From: an uncultured Eubacteriales bacterium
GTDB taxonomy: Bacteria > Bacillota > Clostridia > Oscillospirales > Acutalibacteraceae
Assembly (NCBI GenBank): GCA_934486755.1
Contig: CAKSQT010000018.1
Location: 1-26,513 of the forward strand
Reading direction: 5' to 3'
DNA: 26,513 nucleotides
This document shows positions 15,691 to 25,230 of the stretch, piece after piece. The translations under genes and the position numbers were made by a program. The notes under the pieces were generated by a model that saw only the letters and a list, made by a program, of their open reading frames with translations, did not search any database and had not been told where the DNA came from. Numbering within the stretch: the stretch's first letter is position 1; every line of letters begins with the position of its first letter.

Positions 15691-18480
15691 TTAGCCTAAT
15701 GCTTTTACGTATGCGTCGCAGTTTTCATACAGGAATTGGTATACAACGTTCTTTTCAGCCGAAGTAGTCGCCGTATTGCCTATCTTGCTTATAATAGCGT
15801 CGTAGGTATCCTTAGTGTATCCATCGGGATATACAACATTTTCACCGAGGACTTTGTTCATAGCGTTGCTAAGATCCCTTGCGGCGAAGATACCGCACTT
15901 TGAAGCCTGACCGTTCGATATATTTTTGTCTGTATCGTCGTTTGAAGCATAAAGCACAAATTCATTTTTACCGTCGGTGTATACAACGTAAGGACGGCAG
16001 TCAATAAGCGTACCCGGCTTGCCCTTTGAACCGGTTATTGTTACATAGAACTGTCCTTGGTTGTCAACGGGAACAGCGGTTACCTTCTCGTATACGTCAA
16101 AGAAGTAATTTTCCATACCTGACTTAACGGCAGTATCCTTTGTAAGCTCGGCGTTCTTGTCTTCAAGCGCCTGATTAAGAACAACTACCGCGCCGTAGCC
16201 TGCAACTGTGTAATCGGTGTTGCCGTCTGCCGCATAGCCAACCGCAAATCTGAGGTCGGAAGCCGAAGCAGATGTAACCTTTTTAATGTTTATACCTTTC
16301 AATTCGGGGCTTTCCTTATTTGCCGCAACATAGGCATACTTTTCGGCGTAGGCTATCTTTGCCGCAACGCCTGCATATTTAGCGTCAATAGCGTTTTTAA
16401 CATCTGCGCTTGCCGATTCATAGGCTGTCTTTAACGCTGCTACATCGGCGGCAACGTCAGCGGCGTTAGCTTTGGTAACAATACCGTCAAGACGGTCTAT
16501 CATACCGTTGCCTGCTTCAAGAACCGTTACGCACTCGTCGGTGATGTCAACATTCTGTGTATATTTTACCTTTATGTCTTTGAAAGAAATTGTGTTGTCA
16601 ACCTTATAATCGTAGCTGTAATTTCCCGCACCGATAAGAACATATCCTGGGTTTACGGCAGAGGTATTGCTGACAAGCACCATATCGCCGTATGAAGTTC
16701 CGTCTGTATAATAAAGGTCTTTTGCTGTAACGGTGTATGTATAAGTTTCACCGTCGGCATTTTCGGTCATAGAAACCGTGATAACGGGCGTTCCCTTCCA
16801 ATAAAGTATAGTAGAATCGCTATCCTTGAAGTGCTTACCCCAAATGTTCTGGGTTTCGGAAACACCTGCAACACCGTCTGCTACGGAAATTGTTTCATCA
16901 TACTCAACAAATCTGCCGTTTTGATATCCCATAACGGTAATATAACTAATGTCTGATTCATAGGCAACCGACTGTCCGCCGTATACCTTATAATATGTTC
17001 CGTCACCAGGGGTTACCGTATAATTTCCGTTATCGTTTGAAATAACGGTGTTAAAATTTTTCCAAGATACCAAAAATCCGAGAGGAGCGTTATTCTGACC
17101 GAATTCCATAGTGTATGACCAGCCCTTGACCGAAACATCGGACGAGGTAAGGTCAACACCGTTTATCTCGGTAATCGCGCCCAAAGTGGCATTATTGTTA
17201 TTTCCTACGGTATATGTAGCTTCGGCACCGTTCGCAGCATACTTTCCAATGCCGTCTAATCTGCCGTTGCGTGCTGTGTAAACTGTTGCTACATCAACGC
17301 TTTCAGCAGTAGCGTCTACCGTTTTTTCAGTAGTAACGGTTCCGTATGCCGCTCTGTTACATTCCTTTAAAGCGTCGGAAACTTTACTCTCAAAGTTCGG
17401 GAAATTGTTATCAAATACAGCCTTTTCATCTTCTTCAAACTTCTTGTACTGTGAAAGAGCTGTGTTAAGCTGTGCCTTTAAGGTATCGGCGGTGTCCTTT
17501 GTGGGAGCAAAGGTTCCGTCATAAAGTTTTTCAACTATTGGGTTATCAGTTAAGAACTGCTCACACTCAGCGCTGTAATCCAAAGTTTTATTGTAGGTAA
17601 CGCTTATGTTACTTATAACAATATCTGTGCCGTTTTTCGTGTACTGGCTTGCTCCGAAAAGAACATATCCTGTATCAAATGCCTTTGAGCCGTCAACAGT
17701 AAACGTTCTGATTGTTTTATCTTCGGCTTCGACATAACCCGTTCCATCATTAGTGTATATGTTTACAGCCTTTACAGTGTAGGTGTGTTCATTCTCACCG
17801 CTCTTCACATAACTTACTTTGAGCGTCGGTGTGTCTTTCCAATAAAACCCATAAGCGCTGTTGTAGGTGCTGTTTCTTGAAGTGCCGTATGTAAAAGTTC
17901 CGTCTTCGGCAATAGTAATCGGACTGCCGAATATCTGACCTCCGAATTGTGTAAAGTCGCCTAACTGAGCAAAATAATAACCGTCAGAATTTACCTTAAT
18001 ATCTGAACCAAGGCAATAAAACTCAGTGTCGCCGTTTGTTACGGAGTAGGTTCCGTCCTCTTGTTTCGCAACGGTTGAGCCAACCTTTGACCAGTCATAA
18101 ATATAACCAAAACTTGCATTGCCGTTTAATTCAGGCTTTGCGAAGGTCATATCATAAGACCATTCATCAACCGTCAATTCGGACGAAGTAAGGTCTATAC
18201 CGTCAACCTCTGTAACAACGCCAAATAACGTGTTATTGTTGTCAGTAGCCGACATCGTCAAATGATCTTCACCTTGTTCTTTTAATGACATATTTCCTGG
18301 CACTTTACTATTACGCAATTTGTATAATTCGACTGCCTTAACAGCCGAAGCATTGGTGACGGTATACTGCTTTTTAACCGTATAGTTCCTGTCAGCCGCA
18401 AACGCCGTATGTATGCCTGTCACCAAAAGTGCAAGCGCGCATACAAGCGATGAGGCTTTCAAAAATAATTTAGATTTCAT
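15691..18480 (-). CDS. Secreted surface protein with a tandemly duplicated module
   Basis: 929 residues from ATG 18480, chosen because a signal peptide (MKSKLFLKASSLVCALALLV, cleavage after AFA) starts there and GAGGA precedes it; the open frame extends 16 codons further without support. Two related beta-rich modules (about 32-300 and 390-647) share the pattern [G-(VA)-(VI)-TE-(VI)-x-G-(VI)-DLTSS] and WSY-x-M, and each is followed by a helical linker. A third, different beta-rich domain (about 727-905, with RPYVVYTDGKNEFVLYASN) ends the protein. No dockerin, cohesin, sortase motif or membrane anchor at the C-terminus. Probably a carbohydrate-binding or matrix-like secreted protein; the family was not recognised beyond a LamG-like impression. 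It follows the two-LamG gene after 19 bases. Confidence 0.8.
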   Translation of the reverse strand: MKSKLFLKASSLVCALALLVTGIHTAFAADRNYTVKKQYTVTNASAVKAVELYKLRNSKVPGNMSLKEQGEDHLTMSATDNNNTLFGVVTEVDGIDLTSSELTVDEWSYDMTFAKPELNGNASFGYIYDWSKVGSTVAKQEDGTYSVTNGDTEFYCLGSDIKVNSDGYYFAQLGDFTQFGGQIFGSPITIAEDGTFTYGTSRNSTYNSAYGFYWKDTPTLKVSYVKSGENEHTYTVKAVNIYTNDGTGYVEAEDKTIRTFTVDGSKAFDTGYVLFGASQYTKNGTDIVISNISVTYNKTLDYSAECEQFLTDNPIVEKLYDGTFAPTKDTADTLKAQLNTALSQYKKFEEDEKAVFDNNFPNFESKVSDALKECNRAAYGTVTTEKTVDATAESVDVATVYTARNGRLDGIGKYAANGAEATYTVGNNNNATLGAITEINGVDLTSSDVSVKGWSYTMEFGQNNAPLGFLVSWKNFNTVISNDNGNYTVTPGDGTYYKVYGGQSVAYESDISYITVMGYQNGRFVEYDETISVADGVAGVSETQNIWGKHFKDSDSTILYWKGTPVITVSMTENADGETYTYTVTAKDLYYTDGTSYGDMVLVSNTSAVNPGYVLIGAGNYSYDYKVDNTISFKDIKVKYTQNVDITDECVTVLEAGNGMIDRLDGIVTKANAADVAADVAALKTAYESASADVKNAIDAKYAGVAAKIAYAEKYAYVAANKESPELKGINIKKVTSASASDLRFAVGYAADGNTDYTVAGYGAVVVLNQALEDKNAELTKDTAVKSGMENYFFDVYEKVTAVPVDNQGQFYVTITGSKGKPGTLIDCRPYVVYTDGKNEFVLYASNDDTDKNISNGQASKCGIFAARDLSNAMNKVLGENVVYPDGYTKDTYDAIISKIGNTATTSAEKNVVYQFLYENCDAYVKALG

Positions 18481-18499
18481 AATTGATTCCTCGCTTTCC

Positions 18500-20125
18500 T
18501 TATTTCGTGATAGCAGCCGTGCTATCATTGTTGAAGTATTTTATTTCGTGGTCGCGGTAGAAGTTATACACGTATTCGGGTATATCCTCGTCAAAGCGGC
18601 TGCCGATTATGTTATCAAAATCGCCGCCCAACTCGTCGTCAACCTTTTCTACGAGTATGTTATCGACCGTGACATCGACCGCGTTTGTGTAGAACCCGAT
18701 CCCGCCGCGCAGATTTATGTGACCGTCCGTTGCGGTATCGGTATAGTCAAGCAACAGCTCACCGTCAAAGTATACCAGCATTTTGTTATCCACAGCGTAG
18801 ACCTTGATGTTATGGGTCTTGCCGTCGCCTATTAAATTCGGTATCTCGGCGGAGCAGTCGGTGCCGCTCCATTGTGTTGCCCTTTGAGCATACTGCTTTA
18901 CAACGCTCAGCTTGGTAACATAGCTTACGGTCTGCGTTTTATCGTCCACCTTGGCGTCGGTGGTTATCGCAACGCCGTTGCCGTAGTAACCTGAGTTTTC
19001 AATTTCCTTGCGCCTTACCCAAAATACAAACTGGTCGTCGTCCTGCGCCTGCATTTCGGCTGTAAAGCTGACATCTACGGAAGCGGAGTAGTCCGTCCAA
19101 TACTGGTTCCCTAAGAACGCGCTGCCCGTTTCCTGCGCTATATACCAAACTCGGTTGCCGTTATCAAGCGTTTTAATTTGATTTGTATGTACCTGCTGCC
19201 ATATAGGGGGACTTACCGCGGCGTCGCCCTCGGTATGTATTCCCTTGGAGAAGCTCTCATACAAAAGCGTTGTCGCTTCATCGTAAGACGGGTCGATATA
19301 TCCTGTATCGGGATATTCGTCCTTTGACGGCGTGTCGTCGCCGCCGCCCGAATTATCGTATGTGCCCTGTCCTACCGCGTACCAGCCCTTGAACGACGAG
19401 CGGATACTTCGCGTCTTGTCCGACGAGTGCGCCGCAACGCCCGCATAGAGCGGTCCGTTCATAACGCTTGTCACAGTTCCGAGGGTAACATAACTTCCGT
19501 TATTGGTTCCCTTGTATGAACAGGTGTACTTTTTGCCCGACTTGACAATTTTCAGCTTTATAGGCAATTCAGCGTTTACGCTTCCGTAAATAACGCCCAT
19601 TCCGCCGCCGCTTGCCGAGCGGTAGACCACGGTAACCTTTCCTTCACGCAGGTGAAGAAAAATTCTCGGAGCCGACGGGTCTGTGTCGCTGTCGGTAAGA
19701 AGCAGTCCGCCCGAAGCGGTTGAAAACAAATTCTGTCCGCCGCTAGGGTCGGTACGCGCGGTTATCGAGGTTTCAAAGGTCATTTTATTTTCGTTGCCCG
19801 TTCCGCCGACCTCATAATTCTTGCACAGAAACGCTACGTCCGATTCGGTAGACCATTCAACATAAGCGTTGGTATCTATCGTTGCGCTGTTACCCGAATG
19901 AGTAAAGGTTGTGGTCTGCACATACGGGTTTACGCCGTACTTTACCTCAATGTCCGAATTGATACGGGCTTCGGTAAAGTCGTCAAACGTGCCTTCGGTT
20001 TCGTTGTATTCGTTAAGCGCACTGCTTTCAAAACCGAAACAGAAACAGGCTCCGACGCACAGACTAAGCGCCGCAAGAAGCGAAATCACCGTTTTTGTAC
20101 GTCCCTTTAAAAAAGCGGTCTTCAT
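18500..20125 (-). CDS. Secreted protein with two LamG-like domains
   Basis: 541 residues with a signal peptide (MKTAFLKGRTKTVISLLAALSLCVGACFC). Two concanavalin/LamG-like jelly-roll domains (about 45-250 and 287-490) are separated by an acidic, Gly-rich linker (GGGDDTPSKDEYPDTGY). The second resembles the 3-keto-disaccharide hydrolase (DUF1080) fold, with FWVRRKE, YVDNKMLVYFDGELLLDY-like strands and GGIGFYTNAVDVTVDN. In such proteins the fold is often used for carbohydrate binding; catalysis is not supported. The C-terminal 50 residues are acidic and of unknown purpose. Its ATG overlaps the TGA of the cohesin gene in ATGA, with AGGTGAAGG as the ribosome binding site, so the two are translationally coupled. 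This hints that it works with the cohesin protein. Confidence 0.8.
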   Translation of the reverse strand: MKTAFLKGRTKTVISLLAALSLCVGACFCFGFESSALNEYNETEGTFDDFTEARINSDIEVKYGVNPYVQTTTFTHSGNSATIDTNAYVEWSTESDVAFLCKNYEVGGTGNENKMTFETSITARTDPSGGQNLFSTASGGLLLTDSDTDPSAPRIFLHLREGKVTVVYRSASGGGMGVIYGSVNAELPIKLKIVKSGKKYTCSYKGTNNGSYVTLGTVTSVMNGPLYAGVAAHSSDKTRSIRSSFKGWYAVGQGTYDNSGGGDDTPSKDEYPDTGYIDPSYDEATTLLYESFSKGIHTEGDAAVSPPIWQQVHTNQIKTLDNGNRVWYIAQETGSAFLGNQYWTDYSASVDVSFTAEMQAQDDDQFVFWVRRKEIENSGYYGNGVAITTDAKVDDKTQTVSYVTKLSVVKQYAQRATQWSGTDCSAEIPNLIGDGKTHNIKVYAVDNKMLVYFDGELLLDYTDTATDGHINLRGGIGFYTNAVDVTVDNILVEKVDDELGGDFDNIIGSRFDEDIPEYVYNFYRDHEIKYFNNDSTAAITK

Positions 20126-21777
20126 ATTTCCTTCACCTCCCCGTCAGACAAGAGTGAAAGTTCTGTTTTGAATTTCCTGCGCAACAGCACCTGCATTACA
20201 GTTGCCGCCGCAAGAATTATAAGGAGTGTTCCCAAGGATATAAGCAGTATCCAAAGTATGTTGTTTGCTTTATCAAGGGATACACGAACCAGCGTTTTGC
20301 CGCTTTTTGCGTCAGCGGTATCGGAGGACGCGGCGTTCTTTATCCTGTCCACATAAACGGTATCGGTAACAGTCTCCGTTACGGTTTCGGTTACCGTGTC
20401 GGTATCGTAATCCATACCCTTTGCGACGTCAAGAAGCTCGCATATATGCTTGTAGAAGTTTTCGCCTATAAGCGCCTTTGCTTCGTCGCTCACAAGCTCA
20501 TACGCCTGTTTGGCAAGGCTTAAAGTTATTTCGTCCTCTTTCGTGATGTCCGATTTGTTCGCGGTAAGCCATTTGCCGTACTCGTCCATAAACGAAAGAT
20601 ATTCCTTAGTGGACTCTGCGTTTTCGTACATATTAAGCTCAACCGCGCGGTCATACAGCGCCTTGATATGAATATAGGTCGCTCCCGTTTTCTTTTCTAC
20701 CCAATCGGATATATCGTCAAACGTGCTTTTCATATTCTCAATAAGCTGTTTTGCCTGACCCAGCCCCATAAGATCGCCCGTCGTTACGTTATCAACGGTA
20801 AGTCCGTAATAATAACTGTAATTCTCGTTAAAGATCTTCCAGGTATCCTCCGCCTGCGCTATGCTTTCCAAAATAGGAAGATAGTTTTTTAAGGCGTTCA
20901 AATGATTTATTTCATCATTCAGCCTGATACGCGCGGCAGATGCAAGGGAGTTGTAGGATTCAATAGCCTTTTCGATTACATCTTTGTCTGCAAGGGTGAG
21001 CGCTCCGTCACCCTCGTAGGCAGTTTTTTTAGAAAGAATTTGTGCGTATTCCTGCCTAAATGCGTCAGCCGCCGATTTTGCGGCAGCGTTTTCATATTCT
21101 ATTTTCAGCTTGCTGTACTGCGCCTCGGCGGCGGCGAGAACATCGGCGTTTTTTACCGCCTTTTTCTCGGCGGCGGTCAAACGGTTATACGCCCTGCGCG
21201 CCGCGAGTATCGCCTCGTTGCTCTGCGGATAGGACACCGTTCCGATAGCCGAAATAAGCGCCTCTGTCTCGGAAACCGCGCCCGCGGTCACCTGTATTGC
21301 GCCGCTCACTCTTTTGGAGGAAATTTCTATTTGTTTAAGTTTTTTATTATAGAAATCCTCAATCACAAGCTCTATCGGCACCGCGCCCGTCTCTGACGTT
21401 ACTACCGTAAAATCAAACGAGGCTATTTTGCCCGCTTTGATTTTTATTGGTGAGCTTACAGAGCCGACGTAGGTGAAATATATTTTTCCGTTTTCCGCAT
21501 TTCCTTTATTCGTTTCCGCCTTGCTTATATCGGGTTGAAAAATTTTGGTGCTTTTATTTTCAAACACTATTTTTTCGGGGTCATAAGCAAGATAGAACCG
21601 CAGACCGCTTACATCATAGACTGCGGTATCTACCGAAACCGTGACCGTTGCGGCGGAGCCTGAAACGGCGACAGCCTGCGAAACTGAAAACGCAGGCTCG
21701 CCCTCGGCTGATACGGGCAGTATAAAGCAAATAGCCAGAACAGCAAGCGCCAAGCAGGAAGAAATTAGTTTTTTCAA
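20122..21777 (-). CDS. Membrane-anchored cohesin-domain protein
   Basis: 551 residues. Signal peptide (MKKLISSCLALAVLAICFIL, cleavage after VSA), then a cohesin domain at about 28-164 (AFSVSQAVAVSGSAATVTVS, GLRFYLAYDPEKIVFEN, IKIKAGKIASFDFTVVTSET). A long helical stalk (about 170-460) and a Thr/Val/Glu low-complexity patch (TDTVTETVTETVTDTVYVD) follow. One transmembrane segment lies at about 507-532 with RRKFK after it and a short cytoplasmic tail. A cohesin binds dockerins, so this protein should display a dockerin protein at the cell surface. There is no LPXTG, SLH or dockerin, so the anchor is the membrane helix itself. The start is TTG (21777-21775) behind GGAGGGG; no in-frame ATG fits. 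It lies 14 bases after the binding-protein gene in the operon. Confidence 0.88.
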   Translation of the reverse strand: MKKLISSCLALAVLAICFILPVSAEGEPAFSVSQAVAVSGSAATVTVSVDTAVYDVSGLRFYLAYDPEKIVFENKSTKIFQPDISKAETNKGNAENGKIYFTYVGSVSSPIKIKAGKIASFDFTVVTSETGAVPIELVIEDFYNKKLKQIEISSKRVSGAIQVTAGAVSETEALISAIGTVSYPQSNEAILAARRAYNRLTAAEKKAVKNADVLAAAEAQYSKLKIEYENAAAKSAADAFRQEYAQILSKKTAYEGDGALTLADKDVIEKAIESYNSLASAARIRLNDEINHLNALKNYLPILESIAQAEDTWKIFNENYSYYYGLTVDNVTTGDLMGLGQAKQLIENMKSTFDDISDWVEKKTGATYIHIKALYDRAVELNMYENAESTKEYLSFMDEYGKWLTANKSDITKEDEITLSLAKQAYELVSDEAKALIGENFYKHICELLDVAKGMDYDTDTVTETVTETVTDTVYVDRIKNAASSDTADAKSGKTLVRVSLDKANNILWILLISLGTLLIILAAATVMQVLLRRKFKTELSLLSDGEVKEI

Positions 21778-21791
21778 ACGATCCCCTCCGT

Positions 21792-23393
21792 CTATTTTAT
21801 AAATTCGTCTGCCTGTTTCTGAATTGCAGCGATAAGGTCGTTCATACCTGCCGCTTCCATTTTGCTTATCATAGTGTTATAGGTTGTTTCGTATTTATCT
21901 TTGAGTGTTCCCGAAATAAGAGCCGAATGATATTCGCTCATAGCGGAGCTTATCTGAGCAATCTTATATGAATAATCCCTCATATCGCCCTGAAAACCGC
22001 AATATTTGGTTTTTGTGAGCTTCTGACGTTCAACCGAAAGATAGTTCTTAGCCCATTCTTCCTGACCGTCAAGTATATTCGGGGTGCGGTAAGCGTGGAA
22101 TATGTTGCCCATTCTCCAATGCGCGATACCGTAATCGCTTGACGAATCGGGCTGGTTTGTATAATCCTTGCCGTAAGCTATCGGCTTGCTGTCATTCTCC
22201 GATGTTTTAAGCTCATAGTGCCATACACCGTATTCCTTAGCGTAGTCGCTGTTCTTTTCAAATCCGTAGCAGATAAGGTTGTAAAGGTCTTCGCCTTTAT
22301 CGGAATGTAGCAGGTCAAGCAGCATCATAGCGCGTTCGGGGTTTTCGGCTGTATACGGTATTATCTCGTAGGTCTTTGCCGAACCGAATATCGTAGCGCC
22401 CTGATAGAGATTGCTTTCGGAGTCTACTATAAGGTTGTATTTTGCAATTTCGCCTGTTTCGGTGTTCTTAACGTATTTAATTCCCTTTTCCTCGTCAAGA
22501 TTTACCCAGCTTTCGGTAACGTTACCCGCAAGAACCATATTGCCCGTAGAGCCCGAAACGATATAATCCTCGCTTATGTAACCCTTAGCGTACCATTGAG
22601 CCGCCCATTTAAGCCAGAGCTTATAAGCGTCGGTCTGCACGAAGCTCTGAATTTTAGCGTCCTTATCAAGAGCGTCATAGCAGAGCCAAGCGCCGCCTTT
22701 TGACGTGCCTATAAAGTCATATCCGCGGCAGACAATGCTCAAAAAGAAGTTCTGAACGTCTACCGAGTAAGCGCCGCCCGAGAAAACGCCTGCGGCGGCG
22801 AGCTTTGACAAAAATCCGTCAAGCAGCTGATAAGCCTTATCGGTCGTTTTAGAGCTTGAATGCATTTCAGTCAGGAACTCGTCAACGGGGAAATATTTAT
22901 AATGCTCGGCGTCAACCGTCAGATAGTTTGCCTGATGAACGATGGACTGAACGTTCGGAATAGCGTAAAGCGTACCGTCAACACGGCCCGAAGCATACTC
23001 CGCGGGGAATTCCTTTTCCTCTTTTGCGATGTTGGGAGCGTACTCCTTTACAAGGTCGTCCAGCTCGGTGTAGGAATCTGCGTAGACCTGCGCGAGCATA
23101 TCGGTCTGGAAGCCCGTATAAGCAATATCGTACGCCTGCTTTGCCGACATCCACATAGACCACTTTTCAAACATACTCGGCGCATGGACTATTTCAAGCT
23201 GTGTATTCGGCAAAAGCGTTTCAAGCAGCTTGTTTATTTCCTTTTCAACCGAGTCGGCGTCCTTCTGCTTTTCCTGATTGATAACCCATGTGAGCGTTAC
23301 TTTTTTAGATGTATCCGCTTTGGAAGAACCGCAGCCTATAAACGTAAGCGCCATTAATCCAGCGACACCTAATGCCAATAATCTTTTTAACAT
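21792..23393 (-). CDS. ABC transporter substrate-binding lipoprotein
   Basis: 533 residues. An extracellular solute-binding protein of the oligosaccharide type (LipO/YtcQ-like). The signal ends in TFIGC with the lipid-attachment Cys21; Phe at position -3 is a little unusual. The mature part reads VTLTWVINQEKQKDADSVEK, and the C-terminal third matches the DUF3502-type end seen in LplA/LipO proteins. It should capture oligosaccharides released outside and hand them to the two permeases encoded upstream. AAGGAGG precedes the ATG at about 6 bases, a strong site that suits the high copy number of such proteins. It follows permease 2 after 19 bases. Confidence 0.92.
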   Translation of the reverse strand: MLKRLLALGVAGLMALTFIGCGSSKADTSKKVTLTWVINQEKQKDADSVEKEINKLLETLLPNTQLEIVHAPSMFEKWSMWMSAKQAYDIAYTGFQTDMLAQVYADSYTELDDLVKEYAPNIAKEEKEFPAEYASGRVDGTLYAIPNVQSIVHQANYLTVDAEHYKYFPVDEFLTEMHSSSKTTDKAYQLLDGFLSKLAAAGVFSGGAYSVDVQNFFLSIVCRGYDFIGTSKGGAWLCYDALDKDAKIQSFVQTDAYKLWLKWAAQWYAKGYISEDYIVSGSTGNMVLAGNVTESWVNLDEEKGIKYVKNTETGEIAKYNLIVDSESNLYQGATIFGSAKTYEIIPYTAENPERAMMLLDLLHSDKGEDLYNLICYGFEKNSDYAKEYGVWHYELKTSENDSKPIAYGKDYTNQPDSSSDYGIAHWRMGNIFHAYRTPNILDGQEEWAKNYLSVERQKLTKTKYCGFQGDMRDYSYKIAQISSAMSEYHSALISGTLKDKYETTYNTMISKMEAAGMNDLIAAIQKQADEFIK

Positions 23394-23412
23394 ATATATC
23401 CTCCTTTTTGTA

Positions 23413-24282
23413 TCAGCCCTTGACCGAGCCGACTGTTATGCCCTTTGAAAAATATTTTTGCATAAACGGAAATGCTATAAATACGGGTACCGCCGCAACC
23501 ATCGACATTGCGTATTGAAGTGTGAGCGCTGGTTGAAGCTCGTATCCTACCACCTCGGCGTAAGCCTGATTGGTGGTCTGCACGTCCTGCAAAGTGAGTT
23601 GAAGCAAATACTGTATTGTATACAGGTTCGGGTTGTCTATATAGTAAAGACTCGTCTGAAAGTCGTTCCAACGCGACAACAGGTTCATACAGAATATCAT
23701 CGCTATCATTGAAGCGCTCAGCGGAATCATTATTTTAAAGAAAACTATGACCTGGTTTGCTCCGTCTATCTGCGCCGATTCCAAAAGCTCTTTCGGAACC
23801 TGCTGGAAGCTCGCGCGCAGAAGCAAAACGTTTCCGAAATTGAACAGTCCCACAAATATGTAAACCAAGAATGAGTTGCCCATATGCAGATATTGAGTTA
23901 CAAGTATATATGTGGGGATAAGTCCGCCGTTGAAGAACATCGGAATAAGGAAGAATACCGTTAGCAGTTTGCGGTATTCAAATTTCGGCTGCGTCATTAC
24001 ATAAGCGAACGAAGCGGTGAGCAAAACCAGCAGAGCCGAGCTTGCAAGCGCCGAAACTATTGTTACGAAAATCGCCCTTATAACGCCGCCTGCCTTTGAA
24101 AAGACCATATCGTAGGCGGCGGTTGTAAAGTGCCGCGGAATGAGCTGAAATCCGTATGTTACAACGTCTTTTTCGGTTGAAAACGAAACCATTACCGCCG
24201 CAAACAGCGGGAACGCAACGCACAGCGTAACTATTATGTAAAAGATGTGGGCAAATACCGTAAGACCTCTGTTATTATTCAT
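23413..24282 (-). CDS. Carbohydrate ABC transporter permease (LplC/YtcP type)
   Basis: 289 residues with about six transmembrane segments, starting MNNNRGLTVFAHIFYIIVTL. The cytoplasmic EAA-like loop ESAQIDGANQVIVFFKIMIP, which contacts the ATPase subunit, is clear. It belongs to the LplC branch of MalG-like permeases, used with LplB partners and DUF3502-type binding proteins for complex or acidic oligosaccharides. It starts 12 bases after the partner permease with AAGGGGGTGGG as ribosome binding site. Confidence 0.93.
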   Translation of the reverse strand: MNNNRGLTVFAHIFYIIVTLCVAFPLFAAVMVSFSTEKDVVTYGFQLIPRHFTTAAYDMVFSKAGGVIRAIFVTIVSALASSALLVLLTASFAYVMTQPKFEYRKLLTVFFLIPMFFNGGLIPTYILVTQYLHMGNSFLVYIFVGLFNFGNVLLLRASFQQVPKELLESAQIDGANQVIVFFKIMIPLSASMIAMIFCMNLLSRWNDFQTSLYYIDNPNLYTIQYLLQLTLQDVQTTNQAYAEVVGYELQPALTLQYAMSMVAAVPVFIAFPFMQKYFSKGITVGSVKG

Positions 24283-24294
24283 TTACCCACCCCC

Positions 24295-25230
24295 TTAATA
24301 CAAAGCGTTTTCCGAATTGATTTTTTTGATTATTCCGTTGGTGATAAGCGTCATAGCTATACCGACTACCGATGTAAACAATCCGACAGCCGCGGTCGCG
24401 CTGAAACTTCCGCTTGCAAGTCCTCTGTAAAGATAGGTGGACAGAACGTCGGTCGTAGGATACAGCAATCCGTTATCAAGCGTTACGTTATAGAACAGTC
24501 CAAGCTCCGACGAAAGTATACCGCCGAGTCTTGAAATAAGAACCATACACGCCATAGGCGCAAGTTCGGGTATCGTTACATACCATATCTGTTTTAAACG
24601 TCCCGCGCCGTCAAGCGAAGCCGCCTCGAAAAGTCCCGTGTCTATACTGATTATCGCGGAATAGAAATACAGGCTTGCCATTCCTGCTTCACGCCACATT
24701 TTCGCGATTATCAGTATGAAAGGCCAATATTTAGCCTGCGTGTACCACAGTATTCTTTCAAACCCGAGCGTTGTCAGCAGTTGGTTTATAAAACCGCTCG
24801 AATGGTTAAGAAACAGCGTTACTATACCCGCAATAACGACCCACGAAAGATAGAACGGAAGCAATATAGCCGTTTGGTATATCTTGTTGCACGCTTTTGA
24901 GTTTATCTCATACAAAAGAATTGCCATAAGCATTGCAACGAACAATCCTATAATCAATAGGTCGGCTAAGCTGTAAAGTATCGTGTTCCGAAGAACCCTG
25001 AACGCGTCATTTGAAGTAAAGAAATATTCAAAGTGTTTAAGTCCCGCCCAACGGCTTCCCATTATTCCCTTTGCATAGCTGTAATCCTTAAACGCGATTA
25101 TCACGCCGTACATAGGAACATAGTTGAATATTAATAAATACACGATTGAGGGGAGCGCAATAAGGAAATACGGTAGATTTCTTTTGAATTTACCCTTCCT
25201 TTTTACAAGTGGAGAAGTGCTGTTATTCAT
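24295..25230 (-). CDS. Carbohydrate ABC transporter permease (LplB/YteP type)
   Basis: 311 residues with about six transmembrane segments. The start LPYFLIALPSIVYLLIFNYV, then PMYGVIIAFKDYS, is the LplB signature, and the EAA loop reads EAASLDGAGRLKQIWYVTIP. It pairs with the next gene to form the membrane channel. No ATP-binding gene is in the window; related systems share one MsmX-like ATPase encoded elsewhere. Its ATG lies 8 bases inside the end of the GLUG-protein gene, with GAGGAA about 9 bases before it, so translation is coupled and the surface protein belongs to the same transcript. Confidence 0.94.
   Translation of the reverse strand: MNNSTSPLVKRKGKFKRNLPYFLIALPSIVYLLIFNYVPMYGVIIAFKDYSYAKGIMGSRWAGLKHFEYFFTSNDAFRVLRNTILYSLADLLIIGLFVAMLMAILLYEINSKACNKIYQTAILLPFYLSWVVIAGIVTLFLNHSSGFINQLLTTLGFERILWYTQAKYWPFILIIAKMWREAGMASLYFYSAIISIDTGLFEAASLDGAGRLKQIWYVTIPELAPMACMVLISRLGGILSSELGLFYNVTLDNGLLYPTTDVLSTYLYRGLASGSFSATAAVGLFTSVVGIAMTLITNGIIKKINSENALY

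Noticed and set aside
20122..21777. Sortase or SLH anchoring of the cohesin protein
   Set aside because: No LPXTG-like motif before the hydrophobic segment and no SLH repeats; a long hydrophobic helix followed by a charged cytoplasmic tail fits a plain transmembrane anchor.
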